Source of the DNA: Anaerolineaceae bacterium
Lineage (GTDB): Bacteria > Chloroflexota > Anaerolineae > Aggregatilineales > Phototrophicaceae
Assembly: GCA_002702065.1 (NCBI GenBank)
Contig: NZXX01000009.1
Span: 744,001-808,000 of the forward strand
Direction of reading: 5' to 3'
Length of the DNA: 64,000 bases
Below the pieces are notes generated by a model that did not search any database, had not been told where the DNA came from, and saw only the letters and a program-made list of their open reading frames with translations. Each line of letters opens with the position of its first letter. The stretch's first letter is position 1. The position numbers and the translations under genes were made by a program. Below, one piece after another: positions 16,958 to 25,852 of the stretch.

Positions 16958-17713
16958 TTGAAACGTGAACGCACCCCGATGGATTATTTTGAACTGGTCG
17001 AGACGTTTCCCAAACGTGGCTGTGCTCTGTGCAACTTGCTGCGCCGCGATGAAACCCGCTGTATCGACGGTATGGTGTATGGTTTTATGGATACCGACGA
17101 GATGCGCGAAGCCTTCGGGCAGTCGCGTGGGCTGTGCAACGAACACGGGTGGCTGCTGAAGCAGAACAAATTCGGCAATGTGCTGGGCATCGCCAAGCTG
17201 TACGCCGCCACGATTGGCGAGGTGCTGTCCATCATCGAATCGACTCCGGTACAGTCGGATGCGTCTGCTGTACGGCCATCCCGCCTGGAGCGTTTACTCA
17301 ACACCGAACGACGCGGCAGCGCTCAACCGCTGGCAGACCGGCTGGAACCGGAGGGCCGCTGTATGGTGTGCGAACGCATTGACGAACGCGAGGCCGATTA
17401 TGTGCAGATCATCGACCAGTATTTGACGGATGGGCGTTTTCAGGCGGCGTTCGAACAATCGGACGGGCTGTGCCTGCCGCATTTTCGCCATGTGCTGCGC
17501 CACATGACGGACCCGTCCCGCATCGACCTGCTGGTGACGGTCCAGACCCATATCTGGCGCCAGCTCAAAGCCGAGGTGGAATCGTTCGCGGCCAAGCAGA
17601 ATTATGAACACGCCGACGAAGTGACCGAGGCCGAAGGCGAGAGCTGGGTGCGGGCGATTGCGGGCATGGGCGGTGAACGCGGCGTCTTTGGCATGAACCG
17701 CCGGTCGGATTAG
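16958..17713 (+). CDS. Cys-rich protein resembling DUF6062
   Basis: About 251 residues. The TTG at 16958 is favoured over the ATG at 16928 because AGGAG (16944-16948) lies 9 bases before it. The protein has two repeats of a CxxC ... CxxH pattern: GCALCNLL followed by GLCNEHGW, and RCMVCERI followed by GLCLPHFRH, which suggests two metal- or cluster-binding modules joined by a linker. This fits DUF6062, whose function is unknown. No signal peptide is seen, so it is probably cytoplasmic. The RDD gene begins 59 bases downstream and may be co-transcribed. Confidence 0.78.
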   Translation: MKRERTPMDYFELVETFPKRGCALCNLLRRDETRCIDGMVYGFMDTDEMREAFGQSRGLCNEHGWLLKQNKFGNVLGIAKLYAATIGEVLSIIESTPVQSDASAVRPSRLERLLNTERRGSAQPLADRLEPEGRCMVCERIDEREADYVQIIDQYLTDGRFQAAFEQSDGLCLPHFRHVLRHMTDPSRIDLLVTVQTHIWRQLKAEVESFAAKQNYEHADEVTEAEGESWVRAIAGMGGERGVFGMNRRSD

Positions 17714-17772
17714 TGCAACTTCCCGACATGATGGACGTATATATGGGTGAAATATCTGCCAGGGGGTTCATC

Positions 17773-18225
17773 ATGTACGAAGAAGAAAAACGCAAAAACG
17801 ATACAACGATCGAGTATGTTCCGGCCAGTTTTGGCAACCGGCTGGTCGCTTACCTGATTGACGGCTTTATCCTCAGCCTGATCAGTGGTGTATTGGTCGG
17901 GGCCAGCGGACGCGGCGAGAGCTTTGCCCTGTCAACGCTCATCGGCTTTCTGTACTACTGGTACTTCTGGACTCAGCAGGACGGTCAGAGTCCGGGCAAG
18001 TCGATTATGAAGATCAAGGTCATCAAGACCAACGGTGCGCCGATGACGGCGGGCGATGTGCTGCTGCGCTTCATCGGGTACGGGATCAGCGGCATGTTTT
18101 TCGCCCTCGGCTTCCTGTGGGCGGCCTTCGACGCTGATAGCCAGGGCTGGCACGACAAGCTCGCCGGAACCTATGTGGTCGAAGCTGAACCGGAATCGAA
18201 GAAGAAAAAGTACGTCACGGTCTGA
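17773..18225 (+). CDS. RDD-family membrane protein (copy 1)
   Basis: A 150-residue membrane protein starting at ATG 17773 (MYEEEKRKND) with AGGGGG six bases upstream. Two or three TM helices are visible (LVAYLIDGFILSLISGVLVG, LSTLIGFLYYWYFW, LLRFIGYGISGMFFALGFLWAAF). The motifs FGNRLVAYLIDGF, DGQSPGKSIMKIKVI and WHDKLAGTYVV define the RDD family. Some members act in Na+/H+ exchange; most have no known role. A paralogue follows 84 bases downstream. Confidence 0.9.
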   Translation: MYEEEKRKNDTTIEYVPASFGNRLVAYLIDGFILSLISGVLVGASGRGESFALSTLIGFLYYWYFWTQQDGQSPGKSIMKIKVIKTNGAPMTAGDVLLRFIGYGISGMFFALGFLWAAFDADSQGWHDKLAGTYVVEAEPESKKKKYVTV

Positions 18226-18309
18226 TGATGCCCTTGCGGACCGCGCCGGTAGCCCTCATTTGTGGTATAAATAGGCCCAAATGAAATGGCGCAGTCCGCA
18301 AGGAATTTT

Positions 18310-18756
18310 ATGGAAGATCAAGCCCCTGTCTCCACGACCTATGAATTAGCCAGCATCGGCAACCGATTTCTCGCCCTTCTGATTGATGATCTGATTTTGC
18401 TGGCCGTCAGTTTTGTCATTGGCCTGTTTCTGCTGCCATTTCTGTCCGACCTGTTCAGCTTGCTGCTGGGCATCGCCCTCAACACAGCCTACTACTGGTA
18501 TTTCTGGACCCGGCGCGACGGCCAGACCCCCGGTAAGAAAGCCATGCGGATTAAAGTAATCAAGGCAGACGGTACGCCAATTTCGGACACCGATGCGCTG
18601 CTGCGGGTGTTTGGCTATTACGTCGGGCGCGTGACTCTGGGGCTGGGTTATCTGTGGGCTGCTTTCGATGCCAACAGTCAGTCATGGCACGACAAGATGG
18701 CGAACACTTACGTGATCACCACCGGCGAAGCTGCCAGAAAGACCATCAATATATGA
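18310..18756 (+). CDS. RDD-family membrane protein (copy 2)
   Basis: A 148-residue paralogue of copy 1, starting at ATG 18310 with AAGGA upstream. It shares IGNRFLALLIDDLI (Arg-Asp-Asp positions), DGQTPGKKAMRIKVIKADG and WHDKMANTYVI. Its stop overlaps the start of the FAD oxidoreductase (ATGA at 18753-18756), so the two are translationally coupled. A -10-like TATAAA lies at 18266-18271. Confidence 0.9.
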   Translation: MEDQAPVSTTYELASIGNRFLALLIDDLILLAVSFVIGLFLLPFLSDLFSLLLGIALNTAYYWYFWTRRDGQTPGKKAMRIKVIKADGTPISDTDALLRVFGYYVGRVTLGLGYLWAAFDANSQSWHDKMANTYVITTGEAARKTINI

Positions 18757-19898
18757 CCGTATCCATCTGGCAGGCGGATGGCGCACAACCACAGCAGGAC
18801 GTTGATTTTCTGGTGGTGGGTGCCGGGTTGGTGGGGTGTTCCGCCGCCTGGTTTGCCGCGCAGGCCGGACGCCAGGTGACGATTACGGACGCGCGCGACC
18901 TGGCACTGGGGGCCAGCAGCCGTAACGCCGGGTTTATGATTACCGGTCTGGATACGTACTATCATCACGCGGTCGAGCAGTATGGCCTCGCCACTGTGCG
19001 TGAGTTGTGGGGCCTGTCACGTACGACGCACCGCTATCTGCGCGAGTTTATCCGCACTGGTGGCGTACAGGTGGACGATTGTGGCTCCACATTGCTGGCG
19101 GAAACCGAAGCCGAGGCGCGTGAACTGGAACAGGCGGCGCGGGCTATGGAATCGGACGGTCACACCATCGTGTATCACAGCCGTGACCCGCTGAACCGGG
19201 GTTACTGCGCGGCCATCGAACAACCGCAGGATGCTGCCGTTCAACCGTATCAACTGGTGCAGGCCATTTTTCGCCAGAGTGGTGCAGGCCTGATCCCCAA
19301 CAACGAAGTCTATCGCATCGAGCAGGACAGGCCGGATGCCGTTACGGTGTACACGCGGCAGTTCGTCTTCAGGGCGCGTCATGTGCTGCTGTGCACCAAT
19401 GCCTACTCACCTGCCCTCGACCCTTATTTTGTCGGCAAGGTGATTCCAACCCGCGCGCAATGTTTGGTAACGGCACCGCTGACCGATGGCCCGGTGCTGA
19501 ACACCTGCGGCTACAGCGATTATGGCTATATGTATTACCGCGATACGTTTGACGGGCGGCTGCTGATTGGTGGCGGGCGCAAACAGAGCAAATGGCTGGA
19601 AGGCAGCACCACAGACGACCGCATCACAGACCCGGTACAGCAGCGGCTGGAGCAGTATCTGCGGGCGCGTTTCCCCGAAATTGATGCGCCGGTCGATCAG
19701 CGTTGGGCGGGGATTATGGGCTTCAGTGTGGACAAACTGCCGCTGGTGGGCACGCTGCCGGGCAAGCCGAATGTCGGGTTCGCCGTTGGTTTTACCGGTC
19801 ATGGGTTGGCGATGGGTGCGGGCAGTGCCGAACGGGCGGTTGAACTGCTGCTGAAAGGCACCGACCCAGGTGCCATTAACGCCGCACGGTTGCATTAG
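18753..19898 (+). CDS. DAO-family FAD-dependent oxidoreductase
   Basis: A 381-residue flavoprotein related to glycine/D-amino acid oxidases and gamma-glutamylputrescine oxidases. The ADP-binding motif is DFLVVGAGLVGCSAAWFAA, followed by LALGASSRNAGFMITG, where PuuB-type enzymes have the FAD-contacting GASGRNGG stretch. The C-terminal FTGHGLAMGAGSAERAVELL is the usual closing FAD motif. The substrate is probably an amine or amino acid but cannot be fixed. It overlaps the RDD gene by 4 bases and is followed after 6 bases by a hydrolase gene. Confidence 0.88.
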   Translation: MTVSIWQADGAQPQQDVDFLVVGAGLVGCSAAWFAAQAGRQVTITDARDLALGASSRNAGFMITGLDTYYHHAVEQYGLATVRELWGLSRTTHRYLREFIRTGGVQVDDCGSTLLAETEAEARELEQAARAMESDGHTIVYHSRDPLNRGYCAAIEQPQDAAVQPYQLVQAIFRQSGAGLIPNNEVYRIEQDRPDAVTVYTRQFVFRARHVLLCTNAYSPALDPYFVGKVIPTRAQCLVTAPLTDGPVLNTCGYSDYGYMYYRDTFDGRLLIGGGRKQSKWLEGSTTDDRITDPVQQRLEQYLRARFPEIDAPVDQRWAGIMGFSVDKLPLVGTLPGKPNVGFAVGFTGHGLAMGAGSAERAVELLLKGTDPGAINAARLH

Positions 19899-19904
19899 AA
19901 TCTT

Positions 19905-20708
19905 ATGGACGCCGTTCGCCAGTTTCTGCGCGTGATTTTTTATCTGCTTATGGTGGGTTTGCTGCTGCTGGTCGGTGCAGTCGTGGGGACGATTGCGGCG
20001 GACGCGGTGTTTGGCCCGCGGGCAACCGACGTCAGCAATGTTTCCTACAGCGGCGCTGATGGCACGGAGCTGGTCGCTTACCTCAATATCCCGCCCAATG
20101 CCGAAATATTGCCAGCGGTTATCCTGCTGCCCAACCACTGGGGCCTCAATTCGCAGACGATACGGCTGGCAAACCTGCTGTCGGAGGCCGGTTACGTCGT
20201 CATTGCGCCGGATTTGTTTCGCGGAGCCAGCAGTGGTGTGCTGACGCGTGCCCTGCTGCTGAGCGGCACCACCGCCGAAGCACAGGTGATGCAGGATGTG
20301 CAAAGCGCCTATGATTACCTGACCGGGCTGGATGTGGTACAGGCGGATTCCGTCGGGATTCTGGGGCTGGGCTATGGCGGTGGTATGGCGGTGCGTTTTG
20401 CTGCGGAACAGCCGGGCATCGGCGCGACCGTGGCAGCCTATGGCGATGTCCCCACGAGGCCGGACCTGCTGGCTGAACTGAACGGCCCGGTACTGGGGGT
20501 GTTTGGCGAGCTTGACCTGTTCGTGACGCCCGATCAGGCGGAGCGTTTTAAAGCTGCGCTGGAAACCGCCGATATGCCGCACGAGGTTGTCATTTACGAC
20601 GCGCTGGGCCACGACTTCCTGACCTTCCCGCAGATTACGGTGGAGGGCGCACTGGCGGGCCAGGTATGGCAGCGCGTTGTCCGCTTTTTCGACCAGAACC
20701 TTAGTTGA
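19905..20708 (+). CDS. Dienelactone hydrolase-family protein, membrane-anchored, nucleophile replaced by Gly
   Basis: 267 residues. An N-terminal TM helix (VIFYLLMVGLLLLVGAVVGTIAADAV) anchors an alpha/beta hydrolase facing outward. The DLH fold is clear (LPAVILLPNHWGLN, LSEAGYVVIAPDLFRG, VFGELDLFVTP, ALGHDFLTFPQ), and the Asp and His of the triad are present. However, the nucleophile elbow reads GLGYGG, with Gly156 where DLH has Cys, so normal hydrolysis is unlikely. It may bind rather than cleave its ligand. It lies directly after the FAD oxidoreductase in the same operon. Confidence 0.85.
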   Translation: MDAVRQFLRVIFYLLMVGLLLLVGAVVGTIAADAVFGPRATDVSNVSYSGADGTELVAYLNIPPNAEILPAVILLPNHWGLNSQTIRLANLLSEAGYVVIAPDLFRGASSGVLTRALLLSGTTAEAQVMQDVQSAYDYLTGLDVVQADSVGILGLGYGGGMAVRFAAEQPGIGATVAAYGDVPTRPDLLAELNGPVLGVFGELDLFVTPDQAERFKAALETADMPHEVVIYDALGHDFLTFPQITVEGALAGQVWQRVVRFFDQNLS

Positions 20709-20878
20709 GCCTTCTCCACGCTCATTTCTCAATTTTGCGCGGCACTATACAGATCAGGTGGATATGGTTATACTTTTCGAATGAGGGGCGATGAATCTTC
20801 ATCCCAAAGTCTATTTCTCTTGTAATCATCGTATGAGGGAACTGATCTCTCCAACCGTCAAGAAGAAAGTAGACTTTT

Positions 20879-21301
20879 ATGCTGGATGCAGTGGAACTTG
20901 CTATTGTTGATGACAACCCCGGAGATGTCCTCTTTTGTCAGGAATTTTTTAAGCAGTACAAGTTCTCCAACAATGTCAGCTACCTCGATAGTCACGAACA
21001 ATTACTAGACTACCTCGAACATCCTGCTACGATTCCTGATGTGGTCATGCTGAGCATTCGCCCGTTCCTGCTCAATGGCTGCCAGAGCCTGAAATCCCTC
21101 AAGCACAACCCCATTTTTGAAAACACCCTCCTGGTTGGCCTGACGGCTACCGACGGTGAAGAGGAGGTCCTGAGGGACGAGATGAGTTTGTTTGCTGGCT
21201 ACCTGACCAAGCCGCTCGAATTCGACAAACTGAGAGCCATGCTGGTGCGTATTTCTTCGCTCGGAATGGTTATCATCAAACAGGAAATGGCTGCTGTCTG
21301 A
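20879..21301 (+). CDS. Stand-alone receiver-domain protein without phospho-acceptor Asp
   Basis: A 140-residue single-domain receiver similar in layout to Rcp1-type regulators that pair with phytochrome-like kinases (IVDDNPGDVLFCQEFF start). The acidic pair, the conserved Thr (GLTATDG) and Lys (YLTKPLEFDKL) remain, but the phospho-acceptor site reads VVMLSIRPFLLNG: Ser59 (codon 21053-21055) replaces Asp. It should not be phosphorylated in the normal way and may act as a pseudo-receiver or protein-interaction module. No kinase lies next to it. It is a monocistronic gene in a slightly AT-rich stretch. Confidence 0.85.
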   Translation: MLDAVELAIVDDNPGDVLFCQEFFKQYKFSNNVSYLDSHEQLLDYLEHPATIPDVVMLSIRPFLLNGCQSLKSLKHNPIFENTLLVGLTATDGEEEVLRDEMSLFAGYLTKPLEFDKLRAMLVRISSLGMVIIKQEMAAV

Positions 21302-21308
21302 TTGACCG

Positions 21309-21785
21309 CTACGGGTCAGTTTTGACTGCCGGTTTCTGCCGGGTGAAGAGCATCGTGGGCGTGGTGATGCCCACAGCCAGTGCGCCCAGAATCAAGGCGG
21401 TTTTGATGGCATTGACACTGATGTCGACCAGAACAGTCTGAGGGGTGTCTGCGCCGAGCTGCGCCAGTTGCAGCAGCCCGATCATGGTCCCATAAGCAAA
21501 CCGCCCCGGAATCATAGGGATTACACCACTGACAGCAAAAATGGCAGGTGGGGTGTGCCAGTAGCGCCCGCCATACACGCTCAGGAAGCCGATACAGGTC
21601 GCCCCGACCAGGGTGGCGCCTTCGATGGATGCCCCGCCCGTCATCAGCAGAGTCCGCAGCCCATGCCCGGCAGCCCCCGCGATCACGCAGCCCGGCAGGG
21701 TGCGACGTGGCACATTGAACAGCAGGGCGAACCCCAGCGCGGCCAGCCCGGACCAGAAGATGTCGCGCATCAATATTTCAATCAC
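21309..21785 (-). CDS. ThrE-type exporter, C-terminal half (DUF3815/YjjB-like)
   Basis: A 158-residue membrane protein with four to five helices (WSGLAALGFALLFNVPRR, GATCIGFLSVYGGRYW, AIFAVSGVIPMIPGRFAYGTMIG, IKTALILGALAVGI). FNVPRR and PMIPGRFAY are the YjjB signature. The GTG at 21785 overlaps the stop of the upstream gene (GTGA), which suggests translational coupling; ATG 21770 is the alternative. Together with its partner it should export small metabolites such as succinate (E. coli YjjPB) or Thr/Ser (ThrE). Confidence 0.9.
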   Translation of the reverse strand: MIEILMRDIFWSGLAALGFALLFNVPRRTLPGCVIAGAAGHGLRTLLMTGGASIEGATLVGATCIGFLSVYGGRYWHTPPAIFAVSGVIPMIPGRFAYGTMIGLLQLAQLGADTPQTVLVDISVNAIKTALILGALAVGITTPTMLFTRQKPAVKTDP

Positions 21786-22582
21786 AGCGTTCCGGCTCCC
21801 ATCAGGCTCATGGCCAGCAGCAGGCCCAGGGCAATCCCCAGTGAGATCAGCACCCCGGTCAGCCCGCGTACCACCCCAATAACCATATGGCCCTTGATCA
21901 GGTCCTCGGCGGCGTTGATCAGCGGTACACCGGGCACCAGCAGCAGCACCGAGGACGCCAGCGCGGCGTCTGGCGTGGTGCTGAGCTTGAACATTGCGCC
22001 CGCACTGGCAATCAACCCGGCGACGAAAGCGGTCAGGGTGACATTGAGCAGGTAGTTGAAGTCGCGGTGAAGCATTTCCTGACGGGCGAGCATGGCGGCC
22101 CCAGATGCGGTAAGAGTCACAAAAAAGGCGGCAGTGTCGCCCCCCGCAAGCTGGCTGAAGGCGGCACAGGCCAGCCCGACCATCACGGCAACCAGCCACC
22201 GGTTGTAATTGCGCGTCAGCTGGTCGATGCGTTCCAGTTCGGCCCGCACCTCGAACCGGTTCATTTCGCCGCGTTCGATGCGATGCGTCAGGTGGCTGAT
22301 CTCGTCCAGCACGGCCATGTTGACGCCGGTGTGGGTGACGCGTCGCAGCCGGGTGCGGAATTCACCGCCGCTGTTGCTGGTCACGAGCAGGCCGTTGGGT
22401 GATACCAGCACATCGAGCCAGTCGCAGCCCAGCCCGGTGCCGATGCGATGGACGGATTGTTCGATGCGGGCGGTTTCTGCGCCATGTTGCAGCAGCATCT
22501 GGCCTGCCCACAGCGCCAGCTCATTAACATCGCGCAGGGCGTCCCGCGACAGGGGCGGTTTGTTGTTGGATGTTGTGGTCAT
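21782..22582 (-). CDS. ThrE-type exporter, N-terminal half (DUF1212/YjjP-like)
   Basis: 266 residues with a cytoplasmic N-terminal domain (LALWAGQMLLQHGAETARIEQSVHRIGTGLG, the YjjP/ThrE entry motif) followed by about five TM helices, including VLLLVPGVPLINAAEDLIKGH. In ThrE the two halves are fused; here they are separate overlapping genes as in E. coli yjjP-yjjB. The SD is weak. The substrate is unknown. Confidence 0.92.
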   Translation of the reverse strand: MTTTSNNKPPLSRDALRDVNELALWAGQMLLQHGAETARIEQSVHRIGTGLGCDWLDVLVSPNGLLVTSNSGGEFRTRLRRVTHTGVNMAVLDEISHLTHRIERGEMNRFEVRAELERIDQLTRNYNRWLVAVMVGLACAAFSQLAGGDTAAFFVTLTASGAAMLARQEMLHRDFNYLLNVTLTAFVAGLIASAGAMFKLSTTPDAALASSVLLLVPGVPLINAAEDLIKGHMVIGVVRGLTGVLISLGIALGLLLAMSLMGAGTL

Positions 22583-22743
22583 ATACGGCTGTGTGTACCC
22601 TTTTCCTCGCCCGCTATCTTAACGCAACCCATCAACTGCGAGAAGCATAATCTGTCATCTTTTCAGTATGCGTTCCCTCGGCACTTTCTCGGCGCGGGAT
22701 GTCTATCCTGTGGCTTGTTCATGTAATCCCACAGGAGGGAACG

Positions 22744-23301
22744 ATGTTGGAGCAAACCAGAACTGCCGTGGCGGTGCGCCATGCCCGGCTGCGTGATGTC
22801 CCGGTGCTGCAAACGCTCATTGATCAGGCGGTGCGCGGCCTCATGCATCACGATTACACGCCGCGTCAGGTCGACAGCGCGGCCCGCTATCTGTTCGCGG
22901 TCGAAACCCGGCTGATCGAAGACCGGACCTACTATGTCGCCGAAGTCAACGGTGTCCTGATCGGGGCCGGGGGCTGGAGCCGCCGTCATGCCTTTTCCAG
23001 CTATGAGTATGGTGTCAGCAAAAATGCCGAGGCATACCTCGATCCGCGTTATGACGCCGCCCGCATTCGCGCTTACTTTGTGCATCCGGCATTTGCCCGC
23101 CGGGGCATCGCCCGCGAACTGCTTGCCACCAGCGAGGCGGATGCGCGCAGCAATGGCTTCTGGCAGACGGAACTGATCGCCAGTTCGACCGGGGTGCCGC
23201 TGTACGAGAAAGCCGGTTACACGGCGCTGGGCGAAGAATCCGTCACCCTGACGGATGGCGTTACCCTGACCGGTCTGCGTATGATGAAATTCCTGAATTG
23301 A
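22744..23301 (+). CDS. GNAT-family N-acetyltransferase
   Basis: A 185-residue acetyltransferase. AGGAGGG directly precedes ATG 22744, which decides the start over in-frame codons further upstream. It has AVRHARLRDVPVLQTLIDQAV at the start and motif A YFVHPAFARRGIARELLATSEADARSNGF, then STGVPLYEKAGYTALGEE. The layout is like phosphinothricin or small-amine acetyltransferases. It is divergent from the ThrE genes and convergent with DUF554. Confidence 0.9.
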   Translation: MLEQTRTAVAVRHARLRDVPVLQTLIDQAVRGLMHHDYTPRQVDSAARYLFAVETRLIEDRTYYVAEVNGVLIGAGGWSRRHAFSSYEYGVSKNAEAYLDPRYDAARIRAYFVHPAFARRGIARELLATSEADARSNGFWQTELIASSTGVPLYEKAGYTALGEESVTLTDGVTLTGLRMMKFLN

Positions 23302-23310
23302 GCGATTTGT

Positions 23311-24042
23311 CTACAGCGGGTAGATGTTGATGCCGAGCGCCGTCGCAACGGCCACCATCAGCGGCGCGATGATCAGCGCGGGCAGGAAGTTCGCCATGCG
23401 CGGGCGTTTGATGTCCAGCAGGGTCAGGCCCAGCCCGATGAGCAGCAGGCCGCCAACCGCCGTCATCTCGTTGATCATGGGCGTGGTCATCACCTGACCG
23501 AACAGGCTGCCCATCAGCGCCAGCCCGCCTTGCAGCACCAGAATCGTGATGATGCTGAAGCCGACACCGATGCCGAGCGACGCGGCAAACGCCATCCCGG
23601 CAAACATATCCAGCACGCTCTTGATGGCAAGCTGCTGAAAACCAATTGGCTGGCCCATGCCATCGAGCAGCGACCCGACGAAGGTCAGCGGGCCAATGCA
23701 AAAGACGAGGCTGGCGGTGACATAGCCGTTGATAAACCGGGCGCGCGCGTCTTCGCTGGCGTTGTCGCCCCCGGCAAAGCGGGTTTGCAGCCACCCGGCG
23801 AAGCGTTCCAGCAGGGCCGCCAGATCGAGAATTTCACCGATGATCGCGCCGAGGACAATGCTCAGCAGCGGGATAATCACATTGCCCGTCGCGCCCGCAT
23901 TATCGAAGCCGACCACCAGCGTGACAAAGCCCAGGCCGGTAATCACGGTTTCCTGAATTTTGCTGGTCAGGCGCTGGCCGATGAGCAGGCCGATAGCGGT
24001 GCCGATGGCGACGGTGATGGCATTAAGGAGCGTTCCACCCAT
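23311..24042 (-). CDS. DUF554 membrane protein
   Basis: A 243-residue, seven-helix membrane protein. MGGTLLNAITVAIGTAIGLLIG, the VGFDNAG segment, PLLSIVLGAIIGEILDL and FCIGPLTFVGSLLDG match the DUF554/YdfK family closely. It is thought to be a transporter but no substrate is proven. The SD before ATG 24042 is weak. The 41-base gap to the next gene suggests one operon with the acetyltransferase upstream. Confidence 0.9.
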   Translation of the reverse strand: MGGTLLNAITVAIGTAIGLLIGQRLTSKIQETVITGLGFVTLVVGFDNAGATGNVIIPLLSIVLGAIIGEILDLAALLERFAGWLQTRFAGGDNASEDARARFINGYVTASLVFCIGPLTFVGSLLDGMGQPIGFQQLAIKSVLDMFAGMAFAASLGIGVGFSIITILVLQGGLALMGSLFGQVMTTPMINEMTAVGGLLLIGLGLTLLDIKRPRMANFLPALIIAPLMVAVATALGINIYPL

Positions 24043-24083
24043 GATGGTGCATTCCGTTCTGTACGAAGGTCCGGCGGCACATC

Positions 24084-24650
24084 TTACCGCTGATAGTCCC
24101 GGCGCAGCAAGGCGAACAGCCGCACATCCCAGAAGCGGTCTTCTTCAAAATACTGCTCGCGCTGCAAACCTTCCGGCTGGAACCCCAGCTTCAGCAGCAG
24201 CCGCTCCGACGCCGTGTTCTCGACCGTGCAGTCTGCTTCGATGCGGTTGAGGTTCATGCGCTCGAACCCGAAAGCGACCACCGCCCGCAGCGCCTCGGAC
24301 ATGATGCCCTGGTGCCAGTAGGCCCGCGCCAGATCATAACCGACGGAGCCGCGCCGGTCCTTGCGATGCCAGTAATTAAAGCCGACCATGCCGATGACCT
24401 GATTGTCGCCGCCTTTGCGCGTGACTCCCCAGCGCAGTTCATCGTGATCGTTGTAGCTTTTCTGCATCCCGGTGATCAGTTTGCGCGCCTGGTCGATGGT
24501 GGCGTAGGCCGGACCGGTGTTGTAGCGCGTCACCTGAAAATCGCCGCGTATGCGGAACACCGCCAGCGCATTGTCCATAACGATTTCGCGCAGCACCAGC
24601 CGGTCCGTATACAGCCTGGGGAATGTGGAAAAATCAAACAGGTCGGTCAT
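24084..24650 (-). CDS. RimJ/RimL-type GNAT acetyltransferase
   Basis: 188 residues from ATG 24650 (MTDLFDFSTFPRLYTDRLVLREI). LYTDRLVLREI, WHRKDRRGSVGYDLARAYWHQGIMSEALRAVVAFGFE and TVENTASERLLLKLGF are the standard RimJ/L motifs. Such enzymes acetylate protein N-termini (ribosomal proteins) or small amines. The family call is safe, the substrate is not. Confidence 0.92.
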   Translation of the reverse strand: MTDLFDFSTFPRLYTDRLVLREIVMDNALAVFRIRGDFQVTRYNTGPAYATIDQARKLITGMQKSYNDHDELRWGVTRKGGDNQVIGMVGFNYWHRKDRRGSVGYDLARAYWHQGIMSEALRAVVAFGFERMNLNRIEADCTVENTASERLLLKLGFQPEGLQREQYFEEDRFWDVRLFALLRRDYQR

Positions 24651-24685
24651 GCAGCCCTCTTTGCATCGCAATCCGTCTTGCCCGG

Positions 24686-25792
24686 TTAGTCGCCGCTGTA
24701 ACTAATGCGATAGACGGCCCCGGCTGCATCATCGGATACCAGCAGTGCGCCATCGGGCATCACCAGCACATCGACCGGGCGACCGGTCACGGTGCCATCC
24801 GGCAGCAGCCAGCCCTCGGCGAAGGTTTCATAGGAAACTGCCGTATTCGCTTCGAGGCGTACCAGTGATATGCGATAGCCAATGGGCGTGGTTCGATTCC
24901 AGGAACCATGTTCCGCAATAAAAATCTGATTGTGGTAGGTTTCGGGGAACATCTCGCCTGTGTAAAACTTCATGCCAAGCGGCGCGACGTGGGGCCCCAG
25001 GTTTATCGCTGGCGGCGTGAATGAGTCGCAGGGTTGTCCCTCGTTGAAGTCTACATCTTCAAGCGTGCCCGCGTGGCAGTAGGGGAAACCAAAGTGCAGC
25101 CCTGGCTCCGGTATATGATTAAGTTCATCGGGCGGCAGGTCATCGCTGACCCAATCGCGTCCGTTGTCCGTCAGCCATAACTCGCCTGTGGTCGGGTGCC
25201 AGTCAAAACCAACCGTGTTGCGGATGCCGCGAGCATAGACCTCATAGTCGCTGCCGTCCGGTTGAATGCTTGTCAGAATGCCATAGTCCTCAGTTTCGGC
25301 ACAGACATTGCAGGGCACCCCCACCGGCACATACAGTCTGTCGTCCGGCCCAAAGGCTATGTACTTGAAGCCGTGATAATCGTTATTCGGATAGGCGTCT
25401 GTCACCAGGACCGGTTCAGGTGGATTTTGCAACCGGGATTCAATATCGTCCAGGCGCAGGATACGGCTGATTTCGGCGATATAAAGGGCGCCATCCCGAA
25501 ACGCCACCCCATTCGGTTTGTTCAATCCGCTGGCAATGGTCAGGGTTTCGTCCGCACGATGATCGCCATCCGCATCCACCAGCGCATACACGCTGCCCTG
25601 ACGCGTGCCCACAAAAACGGTGCCATTCGCCCCCAGCGCCATCGACCGCGCCCCGGTTACGTCCGCCGCATAGACATCAATGGCGAATCCGGCTGGCAGC
25701 GTAATCGTGTCGAGGGGGGAGCTGTCCTGCGCGCGCCCGATCAACACCGGGAAAGCGATCATCAGACTGAGCATAATCCGTATCGAATGCAT
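24686..25792 (-). CDS. Secreted PQQ-type sugar (sorbosone) dehydrogenase-like beta-propeller
   Basis: A 368-residue exported protein. The start ATG 25792 has AGGGAGG upstream and gives the signal peptide MHSIRIMLSLMIAFPVLIGRAQ. The mature part starts TITLPAGFAIDVYAADVTGARSMALG and has the soluble aldose-dehydrogenase signatures NKPNGVAFRDGALYIAE, GIRNTVGFDWHPTTGELWLTDNGRDW, FIAEHGSWNR and GRPVDVLVMPDGALLVSDD. This is the six-bladed quinoprotein glucose/sorbosone dehydrogenase fold acting outside the membrane. A two-Cys VPCNVC pair and CHAGTLEDV are additional features. Cofactor use is inferred. Confidence 0.92.
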   Translation of the reverse strand: MHSIRIMLSLMIAFPVLIGRAQDSSPLDTITLPAGFAIDVYAADVTGARSMALGANGTVFVGTRQGSVYALVDADGDHRADETLTIASGLNKPNGVAFRDGALYIAEISRILRLDDIESRLQNPPEPVLVTDAYPNNDYHGFKYIAFGPDDRLYVPVGVPCNVCAETEDYGILTSIQPDGSDYEVYARGIRNTVGFDWHPTTGELWLTDNGRDWVSDDLPPDELNHIPEPGLHFGFPYCHAGTLEDVDFNEGQPCDSFTPPAINLGPHVAPLGMKFYTGEMFPETYHNQIFIAEHGSWNRTTPIGYRISLVRLEANTAVSYETFAEGWLLPDGTVTGRPVDVLVMPDGALLVSDDAAGAVYRISYSGD

Positions 25793-25852
25793 CCTGCCTC
25801 CCTGAAAAAAAGAGGCGCTTTGATCGCGCCCCTGTGAAATCAAGATACCGAA

